Source of the DNA: Rhodococcus sp. SGAir0479
GTDB taxonomy: Bacteria; Actinomycetota; Actinomycetes; Mycobacteriales; Mycobacteriaceae
Assembly (NCBI RefSeq): GCF_005484805.1
Contig: NZ_CP039432.1
Span: 372,001 to 436,000 of the forward strand
DNA: 64,000 bases
Direction of reading: 5' to 3'
The translations under genes were made by a program, and so were the position numbers. The number at the start of each line of letters is the position of its first letter. The first letter of the stretch is position 1. Shown here piece by piece: positions 52,379-63,416 of the stretch. The notes beneath the pieces were generated by a model. The model was not told the DNA's origin. It did not search any database and saw only the letters and a program-made list of their open reading frames with translations.

Positions 52379-53331
52379 CGGCGGACCAGCACGGCGTGGC
52401 GCTGCGCCGCCTGCCGGCACTCCTCCCGCAGTTCGGGTGGATCCAGCACGGTGAAGTCGACGTCGAAAGCGCTGAGCCAGCGGGCGATCGACCGCAGCGA
52501 CTCGCCGCCGAGGGCCACGACGCAGTGGTCGTCGGGCCCGTCCTCGAGGGTTCCCCACGCCGCGTCGACCATCGGTGCGATGTCCTCGATCGGCGCGTGC
52601 AGCAGTACGCGTGCGCGGACCCGGGTCACCGCGCGATCGACGCCGCGCGCGACGAACTCCGCGGCGCCTCCGGGTGGAAGCTCGCGCGGTGCGAAGCGCG
52701 GCCCGGTCGGGATCTTGGGGTCCATGCGGTCGACGCGGAACGACCGCCAGTCGTCGCGCTGCGTGTCCCACGCGACGAGGTACCACCGCCAGCCCGACCG
52801 CACCAGCCGGTACGGCTCCACCTCGCGTCGGCTCTCGCTGCCGTCGTGCGCGCGGTAGTCGAAGCGAAGCCGCTCGTGGGCGTGGCACACCGACGCGATC
52901 GCCGACAGCACCCGCGCGTCGACGGCGCTGCGTGCCGGTTCGCGGGGCACCACGTCCACCTGCAGGGCTTCGAGCCGATGGCGCAGCCGCGACGGCATCA
53001 CCTGCCGCAACTTCGTCAGCGCCCGCACCGACGAATCACCGATCCCGACGACCGACCCCGTCGCCCCGGACTGCAGTCCGAGCGCCACGGCGAGCACCTC
53101 GTCGTCGTCGAGGAGCAGGGGCGGCATCTCCGCGCCCGCACCGAGGCGGTAGCCGCCGCCCACGCCCACGGTCGCGTCGACGGGGTAGCCCAGCCCGCGC
53201 AACTTGTCGACGTCCCGCCGGACCGTGCGCGGAGTGATGTCCAGGCGCTCGGCCAACTCCACCCCGGACCAGTCCCGCCGGGTCTGGAGCAGGGAGAGCA
53301 GCCGGAGCAGCCGTGCCGAAGTTTCCCGCAT
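52363..53331 (-). CDS. WYL-domain transcriptional regulator (YafY/PafB type)
   Basis: A 322-residue regulator: N-terminal HTH_11 (about 5-60, LAERLDITPRTVRRDVDKL), then a WYL domain (about 140-215, with the GWRWYLVAWD segment) and a C-terminal WCX domain. WYL domains sense ligands or nucleic acids. Target genes unknown; the adjacent SnoaL gene or its own promoter are candidates. Confidence 0.9.
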   Translation of the reverse strand: MRETSARLLRLLSLLQTRRDWSGVELAERLDITPRTVRRDVDKLRGLGYPVDATVGVGGGYRLGAGAEMPPLLLDDDEVLAVALGLQSGATGSVVGIGDSSVRALTKLRQVMPSRLRHRLEALQVDVVPREPARSAVDARVLSAIASVCHAHERLRFDYRAHDGSESRREVEPYRLVRSGWRWYLVAWDTQRDDWRSFRVDRMDPKIPTGPRFAPRELPPGGAAEFVARGVDRAVTRVRARVLLHAPIEDIAPMVDAAWGTLEDGPDDHCVVALGGESLRSIARWLSAFDVDFTVLDPPELREECRQAAQRHAVLVRRYGDA

Positions 53332-53455
53332 GCCTCAGAGCATCTCACCGATTGCGGACGCCGGGTGTCCGCAATGGTTCGTGGTGTCGCCGTCCGGTCC
53401 CTGCCCCGGGGATGTGCCGTCTGAGGTGCGTTTTCGCCACCTCGGGCGCACCGCC

Positions 53456-53461
53456 TATTGT
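53456..53461 (+). promoter_or_regulatory. -10 element of ispE
   Basis: TATTGT, eight bases before GTG 53470; decides this start over TTG 53458, which lies inside the element. Confidence 0.5.
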
Positions 53462-53469
53462 GGGAACCT

Positions 53470-54404
53470 GTGCTGTCCGTCGTTCCTCGCCCCGTCACCG
53501 TCCGGGCACCGTCCAAGGTCAACCTGCACCTGGCGGTCGGTGATCTGCGCGAGGACGGCTACCACGAGCTGAGAACCGTCTTCCAGGCGCTGTCGCTCAC
53601 CGACGACGTGTCCGTCGTTCCCGCCGAGACGCTCACCGTGCGGGTGCGCGGCGAGGGCGCCGACGCGGTTCCCACCGACAGCGCCAACCTGGTGTGGAAG
53701 GCAGCGGAGATGCTCGCCGCCGAGGCGGGGATCGCGCCCGACGTCGAGATCTCCATCGTCAAGGGCATCCCGGTCGCGGGCGGCATGGCCGGCGGGAGCG
53801 CGGACGCGGCCGCCGCGCTGGTGGCGCTCGACGAGCTGTGGCAGTTGGGCCTCGACCGCGGCAGCCTCGCCGCCTTCGCCGCCCGGCTCGGCAGCGACGT
53901 CCCCTTCAGTCTCCACGGCGGTACCGCGGTCGGGACCGGACGCGGGGAGAAGCTGCTGCCCGTCCTGTCCCGCAACAGTTTCCACTGGGTGCTCGCGCTC
54001 GCGAAGGGCGGGTTGTCGACGCCGACGGTGTTCCGCGAACTCGACCGGCTGCGCGCCGAGGGACACCCGCCGCGCGTCGGTGACGAGGCCGACCTCATGC
54101 ACGCGCTCGCCTCGGGTGACGCGGACGCCCTCGCCCCACTGCTCGGCAACGATCTCCAGTCGGCGGCGCTGTCGCTGGCGCCCGGACTGCGCCGCACCCT
54201 GCGGGCCGGCGTGACCGCGGGGGCGCTGGCGGGCATCGTGTCGGGTTCGGGTCCCACGTGCGCGTTCCTGTGCTCGGACGCCGAGTCCGCCGTCGCCGTG
54301 GGTGCGGAACTCTCGGGTGCGGGAGTCTGCCGCACCGTACGCGTCGCGAGCGGGCCGGTGCCCGGCGCACGCGTGATCGACCACGAGCCGGAGGGCAGCC
54401 ACTG

Positions 54405-54405
<1 letters not shown>
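53470..54405 (+). CDS. ispE: 4-diphosphocytidyl-2-C-methyl-D-erythritol kinase
   Basis: A 311-residue GHMP kinase of the MEP isoprenoid pathway. The N-terminal Lys motif [11 protein letters not shown] loop [15 protein letters not shown] and C-terminal GSGPTCAFL are intact. It supplies precursors for decaprenyl phosphate used in arabinogalactan and, here, for Pmt. Leaderless GTG start. It overlaps the ABC-F gene by 1 bp (TGATG). Confidence 0.95.
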
Positions 54406-56195
<1,790 letters not shown>

Positions 56196-56328
56196 CGGGC
56201 GCCGACCGAATCCACCGAATCGCTCCGGTGTCGCTGCCGTGCAACGATAATCGCACTACTCCACCCAATCGGGTGCGGGGCGGTTAGCCTGCACGTGTAC
56301 CTTACGCGCGGGGTGGAGGGCGGGCATC

Positions 56329-56823
56329 GTGGATCTGGAGGCGATAGCCGAGATCAGTCGGCTCAAGTACCGGTACGTCCGTGCGCTCGACACGAAGTCG
56401 TGGGTGGATTTCGCGGACACACTGCTGCCGGACGCCACGGCCACCTACGCCGAGCACCTGCGGTTCGACTCCCGGGACGCGTTCGTGTCGTTCCTGCAGG
56501 ACACGCTCGGGCCCCACGTCATCACCGAGCACCACTGCGGGCACCCCGAGATCGACGTGGACGGCGACACCGCCACGGGAATCTGGTACCTCTCCGACAC
56601 CGTCGTCGTGCCGGCGGACCGGATGATGATGCACGGCGCGGCGTTCTACCAGGACCGCTATGTGCGCGACGCCACGGGACGGTGGCGGATCGCGCACACC
56701 GCGTACGAGCGGACCTACGAGTCGGTGTACTCGTTGGCCGACGTGCCCAGCTTCCGGCTCACCTCCAACCGGTGGGCGCTGATCGGGTCCCCGCAGCACG
56801 GTGTGCCCGGGGTGGCCCCGTGA
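56329..56823 (+). CDS. SnoaL-like (NTF2 fold) protein
   Basis: A 164-residue second NTF2-fold protein: ISRLKYRYVRALDTKSWVDF helix region, then strands with EHHCGHPEIDVDGDTATGIW. The His-x-His-rich stretch may hold the active site. Distinct in sequence from the one at 51899. GTG 56329 with GTGGAGGG site; TAGCCT at 56285-56290 could be its -10. Confidence 0.8.
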   Translation: MDLEAIAEISRLKYRYVRALDTKSWVDFADTLLPDATATYAEHLRFDSRDAFVSFLQDTLGPHVITEHHCGHPEIDVDGDTATGIWYLSDTVVVPADRMMMHGAAFYQDRYVRDATGRWRIAHTAYERTYESVYSLADVPSFRLTSNRWALIGSPQHGVPGVAP

Positions 56824-56858
56824 CGGACGGCTGTCCGGCGAGGCGCAACAGTGGCCGA

Positions 56859-56864
56859 TAGGGT
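56859..56864 (+). promoter_or_regulatory. -10 element of the PNPOx gene
   Basis: TAGGGT, six bases before GTG 56871; leaderless transcript predicted. Confidence 0.5.
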
Positions 56865-56870
56865 CGGTCG

Positions 56871-57575
56871 GTGACCGTTCCGCCCCGTGCCGAGTACCCC
56901 GACACCCGAGCGTGGATCCGTGCCGTTCCGGGTGCGAGGACGGCGACGCCGGCGAGTGGCCTGCCGATGCCCGGGGAGCCCGGCCTGCCGCCGGATCCCG
57001 TCACGTTGTTCGTGTCGTGGCTCGGGGAGGCGGTCGCGAGCGGCGTCGTCGAACCGCAGGTCGCAACCCTCTCGACGGTCGACGCAGCCGGGGAACCCGA
57101 CGCTCGCACACTTCTGCTCAAGGACGTCACCGAGCACGGGTGGTGGTTCTCGAGCGATCTTCGTTCGCCCAAGGCGCGTCAGCTCGAGGCGCACCCCGGT
57201 GCCGCGCTCACGTTCTACTGGCGCGAACAGGGCCGCCAGATCCGGGTGCGCGGCGTCGCCGAACGCGGCGGCGCCGACGTCAGCGCCCGCGACTTCCGCG
57301 ACCGCTCGGTGACCGCCCGCGCGGTCGCCGCCGCGAGCCGGCAGAGCGAGATCCTCACCGACGTCGACGAATACGACGGGGCCGTCCGGGCGGCGACAGC
57401 GGAGGTGGAGGGCGACCGATCGTTCGTTTCGGCAACCTGGCAGGCTTGGTGTCTGGTTCCGGCGACAGTCGAGTTCTGGCATGCAGATCCGGGCCGACGG
57501 CACCTGCGTGTCCGCTACCGGCGCCGCCCTCCCTCGGAGGCGGCCGCCTGGTGCATCGACGCGTTGTGGCCGTGA
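56871..57575 (+). CDS. pyridoxamine 5'-phosphate oxidase-like flavoenzyme
   Basis: A 234-residue PdxH-like split barrel: substrate/FMN strands with PDARTLLLKDVTEHGWWF, SPKARQLEAHPGAAL, YWREQGRQIRVRG and the C-terminal dimer segment with VEFWHADPGRRHLRVRY (the canonical PdxH C-terminus is WxxxxxRLHDR). The C-terminal motif is degenerate, so FMN binding is likely but the substrate may not be PNP. Leaderless GTG. Confidence 0.85.
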   Translation: MTVPPRAEYPDTRAWIRAVPGARTATPASGLPMPGEPGLPPDPVTLFVSWLGEAVASGVVEPQVATLSTVDAAGEPDARTLLLKDVTEHGWWFSSDLRSPKARQLEAHPGAALTFYWREQGRQIRVRGVAERGGADVSARDFRDRSVTARAVAAASRQSEILTDVDEYDGAVRAATAEVEGDRSFVSATWQAWCLVPATVEFWHADPGRRHLRVRYRRRPPSEAAAWCIDALWP

Positions 57576-57599
57576 ACAGTTCGACAGGAAGGAGTCGCG

Positions 57600-58655
57600 G
57601 TGGCGTCGTTCATCGAGACCCATGTGCACGGAAACGTCGCAGAGATCGTGCTCGATCGCCCGAGGGCGCTCAATGCCTTGGACGGCAGCATGATTCGCGA
57701 CATGTATGCTGCGTTGGAGAAGTGGCGCGAAGACGACGCCGTCGTGGCGGTGCTGGTGACCAGCTCATCGGACCGGGCCTTCTGCGCCGGCGGTGACATC
57801 AAGTCGGTGCGGCAGTCCGCCCTCGACCGTGACCACAACGCGGTCCACGGCTTCTTCGCGGCCGAGTACAAACTCAACGCGCTCATCGCCAACTACCCCA
57901 AGCCGTACGTCGCCCTGATCGACGGTCACGCGATGGGCGGCGGACTGGGCATCTCGGTGCACGGCACCGTACGGGTGGTGACGGAGAATGCCGTGCTGGC
58001 GATGCCGGAGACGGCGATCGGCTTCTTCCCCGACGTGGGTGCCAGCTACTTCCTGCCCCGGCTGACGGGAGCGACGGGGATGTACCTGGGGCTCACGGGC
58101 GCCCGGGCGTCCGCCGCCGACGCCGTCGCCTGCGGGCTGGCCACCCACTTCGTCCCGAGCGACAAGCTCGACGCTCTCGCCGGGGACATCCGGTCCATGA
58201 GCGGGGACGACCTCGACGCGGTGCTCGCGCGCCACACCACCACGGCGCCCGCCTCCGAACTGGAGGAGCGCCGCGGCGAGATCGACCGGGTCTTCGGTAC
58301 CGGCACCGTCACCGACATGGTCGAGCGGCTCACCGCGGACGACGAATGGTCGAAGCAGACCCGCGAGGCCCTCACGACGCTGGCCCCCAGCAGCCTGTGG
58401 ATCACCGCCGAGCTGATTCGGCGGGGCGCCGACCTGACGCTCGAGCAGTGCCTCGACCTGGAACTGGTCCTCGGCGCCGAGGTCACCCGCAATGCCGACT
58501 TCATCGAGGGGGTGCGGGCCGTTCTCGTCGACAAGGACCGCAGCCCGTCGTGGAATCCGCCGGCGATCGACGACATCGACTCCGAGGCGATCGAGGCACT
58601 GTTCACCGAGATCACCGCGGATGTCGTGGAATCCCAGGCCTCACACAGCCGCTGA
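57600..58655 (+). CDS. 3-hydroxyisobutyryl-CoA hydrolase-like crotonase
   Basis: A 351-residue crotonase-fold enzyme. CoA oxyanion motifs SDRAFCAGGDIKSV and DGHAMGGGLGISVHG and the GFFPDVGASYFL segment identify the HIBYL-CoA hydrolase group rather than a simple hydratase; the C-terminal half is about 100 residues longer than enoyl-CoA hydratases. It acts in valine degradation. GTG 57600 follows GAAGGAG, 24 bp after the flavoenzyme gene. Confidence 0.88.
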   Translation: MASFIETHVHGNVAEIVLDRPRALNALDGSMIRDMYAALEKWREDDAVVAVLVTSSSDRAFCAGGDIKSVRQSALDRDHNAVHGFFAAEYKLNALIANYPKPYVALIDGHAMGGGLGISVHGTVRVVTENAVLAMPETAIGFFPDVGASYFLPRLTGATGMYLGLTGARASAADAVACGLATHFVPSDKLDALAGDIRSMSGDDLDAVLARHTTTAPASELEERRGEIDRVFGTGTVTDMVERLTADDEWSKQTREALTTLAPSSLWITAELIRRGADLTLEQCLDLELVLGAEVTRNADFIEGVRAVLVDKDRSPSWNPPAIDDIDSEAIEALFTEITADVVESQASHSR

Positions 58656-58665
58656 CCCCGCGGCC

Positions 58666-58705
58666 GGGCACCGCCGAGCAGCTCTCGCTCCGCTCGGCGG
58701 TGCCC
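58666..58705. terminator. bidirectional terminator
   Basis: Perfect 14-bp arms (58666-58679 and 58692-58705), 12-nt loop, between the convergent crotonase and DUF4383 genes. Confidence 0.8.
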
Positions 58706-58725
58706 CGTGGGACCGCGGCTCGCGC

Positions 58726-59193
58726 CTAGTACCGCGGCTCGCGCAGCGGCGAGTCGGTGGCCCGTCGGGTCAGCGCCACGCCCAGCGCGATCATGACGAC
58801 CCCGAGCACGAGGTGCAGCCAGTTGTCCGCGGTGTTGAGGGGGACGAAATTGGCGTCCGAGTCCTTGTCGATCACCAGCCCGTAGAGCCACAACACCAGG
58901 TAGACGATGCCGCCGATGATCAGGTACCACCTGGCACTGGCCACGGCGCGGGCCGCTGCGATGCCCACGACACCGAACAGGAGATGGACGATGTTGTGGA
59001 GCACGGACACCTCGAAGATGCCGAGAAGCTTCGCGCCCGATTCGTGTCCGGCCCACTCGAGCATGTCGTAGTCGGTCGTGATGCCGGGAATGAATCCGAG
59101 TATTCCGACGAGAAGGAACACCGCGCCGACGACCAGTGCCGCGAGCTGCACTGGCGTCCTCGGGCGGGTGAACATGCCTGAACTGTTCGTCAT
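58726..59193 (-). CDS. DUF4383 membrane protein
   Basis: A 155-residue protein with four membrane helices (about 14-36, 58-80, 90-108, 122-142) of the actinobacterial DUF4383 family. The second helix region HNIVHLLFGV is the family signature. Function unknown. ATG 59193 follows GGAAGG. A SigF/SigB-type promoter lies 44 bp upstream, so it is probably a general-stress gene. Confidence 0.85.
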   Translation of the reverse strand: MTNSSGMFTRPRTPVQLAALVVGAVFLLVGILGFIPGITTDYDMLEWAGHESGAKLLGIFEVSVLHNIVHLLFGVVGIAAARAVASARWYLIIGGIVYLVLWLYGLVIDKDSDANFVPLNTADNWLHLVLGVVMIALGVALTRRATDSPLREPRY

Positions 59194-59237
59194 GGGTACA
59201 CCTTCCGTGCTGAAGGGTCCGAGCCTGGCACCGACGG

Positions 59238-59263
59238 ATACCCCGAACGCCACCCCGGAAAAC
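59238..59263 (-). promoter_or_regulatory. SigF/SigB-type promoter of the DUF4383 gene
   Basis: On the minus strand GTTT (59263-59260), 16 bp, then GGGTAT (59243-59238), matching the actinobacterial SigF/SigB consensus GTTT-N15-17-GGGTAT. The -10 is 44 bp from ATG 59193. The rest of the gap 59264-59467 shows nothing. Confidence 0.65.
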
Positions 59264-59467
59264 GCCCGGCGGACAACCTCTTGCGAAATGTCCGTTCCCG
59301 CCGACGCGGTCGCGACCGGCACTTCCCGTCTCAGCGGGATCCGCGTAGCGTCGAGAGCGCGGCCCGGTCGACGAATGTCACGTGATACGCACACCAGCCG
59401 GGTCGCTCCGACAACGGCGTCTCGCCGATCGCGTTGTGCGCCCTGAGGTTCGGCGCGATTCCACCGG

Positions 59468-59806
59468 TTACCGGAGGTGTTGCCTCGCCCACGCGGCCAG
59501 CCATCCGGCCTCCATCGCCGCGTCCAGCAGGTAGGTCTTCCGGATTCGTCCGCTCGGCGCGTAGGCGAGGTCGACGGCGAGCAGTGTGACCGCCGTGGAG
59601 ATTCCGACATTACGGGCGCCTCGGGGTCCGGACGGAGTGTCGTCGGCGAGGAGCTGCACCACACCGTTCCCGGTGAGGAGACCGGCGACGGTGTACTGCA
59701 GCCAGCGATCGTACTTGGCGCCGAAGACGGCCTCGAAGCTCCTCCGATGTATCAGGGGCCACAGGCCGCCCACCACGTTGAAGATGCCCTGTGCGCGCGA
59801 GAGCAC
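59468..59806 (-). CDS. small membrane protein, unknown function
   Basis: A 112-residue protein with three hydrophobic segments (about 35-53, 68-82, 92-106) and an aromatic N-terminus (GIFNVVGGLWPLIHRRSFE). It starts at GTG 59806 with GAAGG before it. No named family is recognised, but the segment pattern and codon use look genuine. Divergent intergenic sequence 59807-59975 holds nothing recognised. Confidence 0.7.
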   Translation of the reverse strand: MLSRAQGIFNVVGGLWPLIHRRSFEAVFGAKYDRWLQYTVAGLLTGNGVVQLLADDTPSGPRGARNVGISTAVTLLAVDLAYAPSGRIRKTYLLDAAMEAGWLAAWARQHLR

Positions 59807-59975
59807 TGCCTTCGGCCGACTCGATCCGGGATGTCGTCATGTGTCGTCGACTACCCGGATACGAGTGGGCCGAATCGTGCGGAGCGGTCCCGTCCGAGGC
59901 GGCACGGGGCACGCCCTGTGCCCCGTGTTCCCCTGCGACAGAAGGAGAACGGGCACGGACGCCCATCCGCGCGGG

Positions 59976-60851
59976 CTACTCGGCGTGGCCGAGTCGCAGC
60001 ACCTCCGCCAGCTCCCGCAACGCCGGCAGCGGATCGCCCGCCATGGGGAGGACCTGGATCGCGACGTGGTCGGCGCCGGCATCCAGGTGTGCGGTGAGCC
60101 GGTTCGCGATCGTCTCGACGTCCCCGTGCGCCACCAGCGCGTCGATGACGCGGTCGCTGCCCCCGTTGTCGAGTTCTGCGGTGGGGAAGCCGAGGCGTTC
60201 GAGGTTGCGCCGATAGTTGCGCAGGTGCAGGTACGGGTTCTCGACCGCCTCACGGCCGGTCGCCCGGGCGGACTCGGCATCGGTGCTCAGCACCACCTTC
60301 TGCTCGGGCGCGAGGAGTGCGTCCGGACCGATCACCTCGCGCGCCTGCCGTGTGTGCTCGGGCGTCGTCAGATAGGGGTGCGCGCCGGCGGAGCGGGCAG
60401 CCGCGAGTTCGAGCACCTTGGGACCGAGTGCGGCCAGAACCCGCCGCTCGCGCGGAACGCCCGCGTCGTCGAGGACGTCGAGATAGCGGACGAGGGCGTC
60501 GTACGGCTTCTCGGCGCCCATACCGGGCACCTCCGGGTGCCCCACACCGATGCCGAGGACGAAGCGTCCGGGATGCCGGGACTCGATCCGGTGGTACGAC
60601 TTCGCGATCTCGTCGGCGGGCGCGGAGAAGATGTTGACGATGCCGGTCGCGACGGTGATCTGCTCGGTGCCTGCGATAAGGTCCTCGACCACCTGGAGAT
60701 CCGCGGGCGGCGAACCACCCGCCCAGATCGCACCGAAACCGAGCCGTTCGATCTCGGCGCCCACCTCGGGCTGCAGCCCGAGCGCGTGCCGCCAGACGCC
60801 GAATCGTCCGTACGTGGGGGTATCCGCCGTGTCGTGTGTGACCTGTGCCAT
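59976..60851 (-). CDS. LLM class F420-dependent oxidoreductase
   Basis: A 291-residue TIM barrel of the luciferase-like family, F420 type: N-terminal GRFGVWRHAL, ATGIVNIFSAPADEIAKSYH and RFVLGIGVGHPE segments place it with the TIGR03620-like group. It uses reduced F420, made by mycolata and streptomycetes. Substrate unknown. ATG 60851; the frame to 61040 runs over pnuC and is rejected. Ends the prfC-pnuC-LLM run on this strand. Confidence 0.9.
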   Translation of the reverse strand: MAQVTHDTADTPTYGRFGVWRHALGLQPEVGAEIERLGFGAIWAGGSPPADLQVVEDLIAGTEQITVATGIVNIFSAPADEIAKSYHRIESRHPGRFVLGIGVGHPEVPGMGAEKPYDALVRYLDVLDDAGVPRERRVLAALGPKVLELAAARSAGAHPYLTTPEHTRQAREVIGPDALLAPEQKVVLSTDAESARATGREAVENPYLHLRNYRRNLERLGFPTAELDNGGSDRVIDALVAHGDVETIANRLTAHLDAGADHVAIQVLPMAGDPLPALRELAEVLRLGHAE

Positions 60852-60879
60852 GCCCGGTGCAACCGGACCGGTCGGTGGA

Positions 60880-61548
60880 TCATTCCACGGGTGCGGCGAC
60901 GACCTCCCCCGCGGCGCGGCGCTGGATCCGCAGCCACACCGTGAATCCCCACAGTACGAAGCCGGCGTAGACGAGGTAGAGCAGCGCCGACGGGTAGTAG
61001 CCGCCGGTGAACAGCAGGGGCACGCCGACGGCGTCGACACCGATCCAGATGAGCCAGAACTCGGTCCACCCGCGGGCCATGCCGTACGTCGCCAGGATCG
61101 ACCCGGTGAAGATCCACGCGTCGGGCCACGGCCCCCACGAGCCGAGCATCTCGAAGACCTTCGCGAACACGACCGTGCCGATCGCCATCGTCGCGAGCAT
61201 CCCGATGCGCGCGCGGGACGTCGCCCAGTGGGGGAGTACCGCGTCGCCGGAGTCGTGCCGCGACTGCAGCCAGCGGGTCCAGCCGTACGCGCTCACCGTG
61301 ATGAACAGCAGCTGGCGTCCGGCCTGGCCGTACAGATCGAGATTCTGCGGAGTGTGGAACAGCGCGCCCATGAACACCGTGAAGAGCAGGGCGTTGCCGA
61401 TGATTCCCACCGGCCACGCCCACACCACGCGGCGCATCCCGCCCACCGCCGACGCGATGCCGAAGGCGTTGCCGATGATCTCGCGCCACAGGATCGTGGC
61501 GCCGCCGATGTGGAGTTCGGCGTCGAACAGTGTCTGCAGAAGACTCAC
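60880..61548 (-). CDS. pnuC: PnuC-type vitamin (nicotinamide riboside) transporter
   Basis: A 222-residue membrane protein with seven to eight helices, many tryptophans and the PnuC signatures WAWPVGIIGNALLF, YGQAGRQLLFI and WIGVDAVGVPL. PnuC proteins are facilitators for nicotinamide riboside, riboflavin or thiamine. No riboswitch precedes it, since GTG 61548 overlaps the prfC stop by 4 bp. Substrate cannot be fixed from sequence. Confidence 0.9.
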   Translation of the reverse strand: MSLLQTLFDAELHIGGATILWREIIGNAFGIASAVGGMRRVVWAWPVGIIGNALLFTVFMGALFHTPQNLDLYGQAGRQLLFITVSAYGWTRWLQSRHDSGDAVLPHWATSRARIGMLATMAIGTVVFAKVFEMLGSWGPWPDAWIFTGSILATYGMARGWTEFWLIWIGVDAVGVPLLFTGGYYPSALLYLVYAGFVLWGFTVWLRIQRRAAGEVVAAPVE

Positions 61549-63257
61549 TGATCGCCTGCGGCGACGAGCGGCTCGAGTGTGAGCTCCGGCATCTCCTTCT
61601 GGATGTACTGCAGCCGCCACTTGTCGCTGAACAGCGCCAGCAGGACGCCGTCGGTGCGGGTGAACACCTCGACGCCGCGCTGGCGGCCCAGCTCGACGGC
61701 GGACTGCGCGTCCGTGCGCCGGGCGAGCGCGTAGCCGAGCGGTTCCATCCGCGCCTCGACGTTGAACTCGGCCTTCATCCGCGCCGCCACCACCTCGAAC
61801 TGCATGGGGCCCACGGCCGCCATGACCGGCGAGGCGTCGCCGCGGACGTCGTTGCGCAGGATCTGCACGACACCCTCGGATTCGAGCTGGTCGACGGCGC
61901 GGCGGAACTGCTTGTACTTGCTCGCGCTCTCGGCGCGCAGCACCGAGAAGTGCTCCGGCGCGAACGACGGGATCGGCGGAAACTCGACCTTCTTGTCGGT
62001 GTAGAGCGTGTGGCCGGGGGCGAGGGCGTTGGCGTTGACCAGGCCGACGATGTCGCCCGGGTAGGCGTTCTCCACGGTGTTGCGGTCGCGGCCGAACACC
62101 GTCAGCGCGTACTTGGTGGCGAACGGCTTACCGGTCTGCGCGTGCGTGACGACCATGCCGCGCTCGAACACGCCGGAGACCACGCGCATGAACGCCAGCC
62201 GGTCCCGGTGGGCGGTGTCCATGCCCGCCTGCACCTTGAAGACCACGGCGCTGAAGGGGTCGGTGACCTCCCGCGGCTTGTCGGTCACGTCCTTGCGGGG
62301 TCCCGGCGCGGGCGCGAGGGCGACCAGCGTGTCGAGGATCTGGCGGACGCCGAAGTTGAGCATCGCGGACGCGAAGATCACCGGCGACGTCTGGCCGGCC
62401 AGGAACATCTCCTGGTCGTGGTCCTGACCGGTGGCGGAGAGCAGTTCGCTCTCCTCGGCCGCGGTCTCCCACTCGGAGCCCTCGCGGGCGAGGGCGTCGT
62501 CCGGTGTCAGCCGCTCCTCGGGCGCGATCTTCGCGCCGCCCGCGGTCCGGGTGAAACGGATGTACTCGCTCGGGGCGCCGTCCTCCCCGCGTCGGAGCAA
62601 ACCGCGGAAGTCGCCCGCGATGCCCACGGGCCAGTACAGCGGCGTCGGGGTGAGGCCGATACGTTCGTCGATCTCGTCGAGCAGCTCCAGCGGCTCGCGA
62701 CCGGGCCGGTCCCACTTGTTGATCACCGTGATCACCGGGATGCCGCGGTGGCGGCACACCTGGAACAGCTTGAGGGTCTGCGGCTCGAGGCCCTTTGCGG
62801 CGTCGATGAGCATTACCGCGGCGTCCACGGCCGTGAGGACGCGGTAGGTGTCCTCCGAGAAGTCCGAGTGACCCGGGGTGTCGACGAGGTTGACGACGTT
62901 GATCTGGTCCTCGGGGGTTTCCTCCGAGTGGTAGTTGAACTGCAGCGCCGTCGACGACACCGAGATGCCGCGCGCCTTCTCCATCTCCATCCAGTCCGAG
63001 ACCGTGGACTTGCGGCCGGCCTTGCCGTGCACGGCGCCCGCCTCGGAGATCATCCTCGCGTGCAGCGCGAGGGCCTCGGTGAGCGTCGACTTACCGGCGT
63101 CGGGGTGCGAGATGACCGCGAACGTGCGGCGTCGGCCCGCCTCGGCCGCCAAATTCTTGGGCGCGGCGGCACCGGCGTTTCCGGAGGAGCTGGGGTCACC
63201 GGGGGAGGTCGCCTTCTCGGCGGTGGTGATCTCGGCCGAGTCGGGCGTGCTGGTCAA
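61545..63257 (-). CDS. prfC: peptide chain release factor 3
   Basis: A 570-residue translational GTPase that recycles RF1/RF2. G1 SHPDAGKST, G3 DTPGHSDFSEDTYR, G4 NKWD, and the RF3-specific C-terminal domain with VVQILRNDVRGDASPVMAAVG. An N-terminal tail of about 40 polar residues precedes the GTPase. Start is TTG 63257 after AGAGG; no ATG or GTG is suitably placed. Divergent to the FadD/Pks16 gene. Confidence 0.93.
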   Translation of the reverse strand: MTSTPDSAEITTAEKATSPGDPSSSGNAGAAAPKNLAAEAGRRRTFAVISHPDAGKSTLTEALALHARMISEAGAVHGKAGRKSTVSDWMEMEKARGISVSSTALQFNYHSEETPEDQINVVNLVDTPGHSDFSEDTYRVLTAVDAAVMLIDAAKGLEPQTLKLFQVCRHRGIPVITVINKWDRPGREPLELLDEIDERIGLTPTPLYWPVGIAGDFRGLLRRGEDGAPSEYIRFTRTAGGAKIAPEERLTPDDALAREGSEWETAAEESELLSATGQDHDQEMFLAGQTSPVIFASAMLNFGVRQILDTLVALAPAPGPRKDVTDKPREVTDPFSAVVFKVQAGMDTAHRDRLAFMRVVSGVFERGMVVTHAQTGKPFATKYALTVFGRDRNTVENAYPGDIVGLVNANALAPGHTLYTDKKVEFPPIPSFAPEHFSVLRAESASKYKQFRRAVDQLESEGVVQILRNDVRGDASPVMAAVGPMQFEVVAARMKAEFNVEARMEPLGYALARRTDAQSAVELGRQRGVEVFTRTDGVLLALFSDKWRLQYIQKEMPELTLEPLVAAGDQ

Positions 63258-63416
63258 CGGTGAACCTCTCAGATTCGGAATCGGGGCCGCTACCAGCGTA
63301 CTCGGGCCCTGTACTGGGGTAACAGCTCGGCACCGCTTACGGATATCGGTTCCGGAGATGCACCGCGCAGTCGTAGGGTCCGGACTGGACCCGCAGGAGC
63401 CTGCAGGGAGCTGTCC

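Noticed and set aside
59329-59340. TCTCAGCGGGAT upstream of DUF4383, resembling an MprA box
   Set aside because: Only one of the two direct repeats is present; the second is replaced by unrelated sequence.
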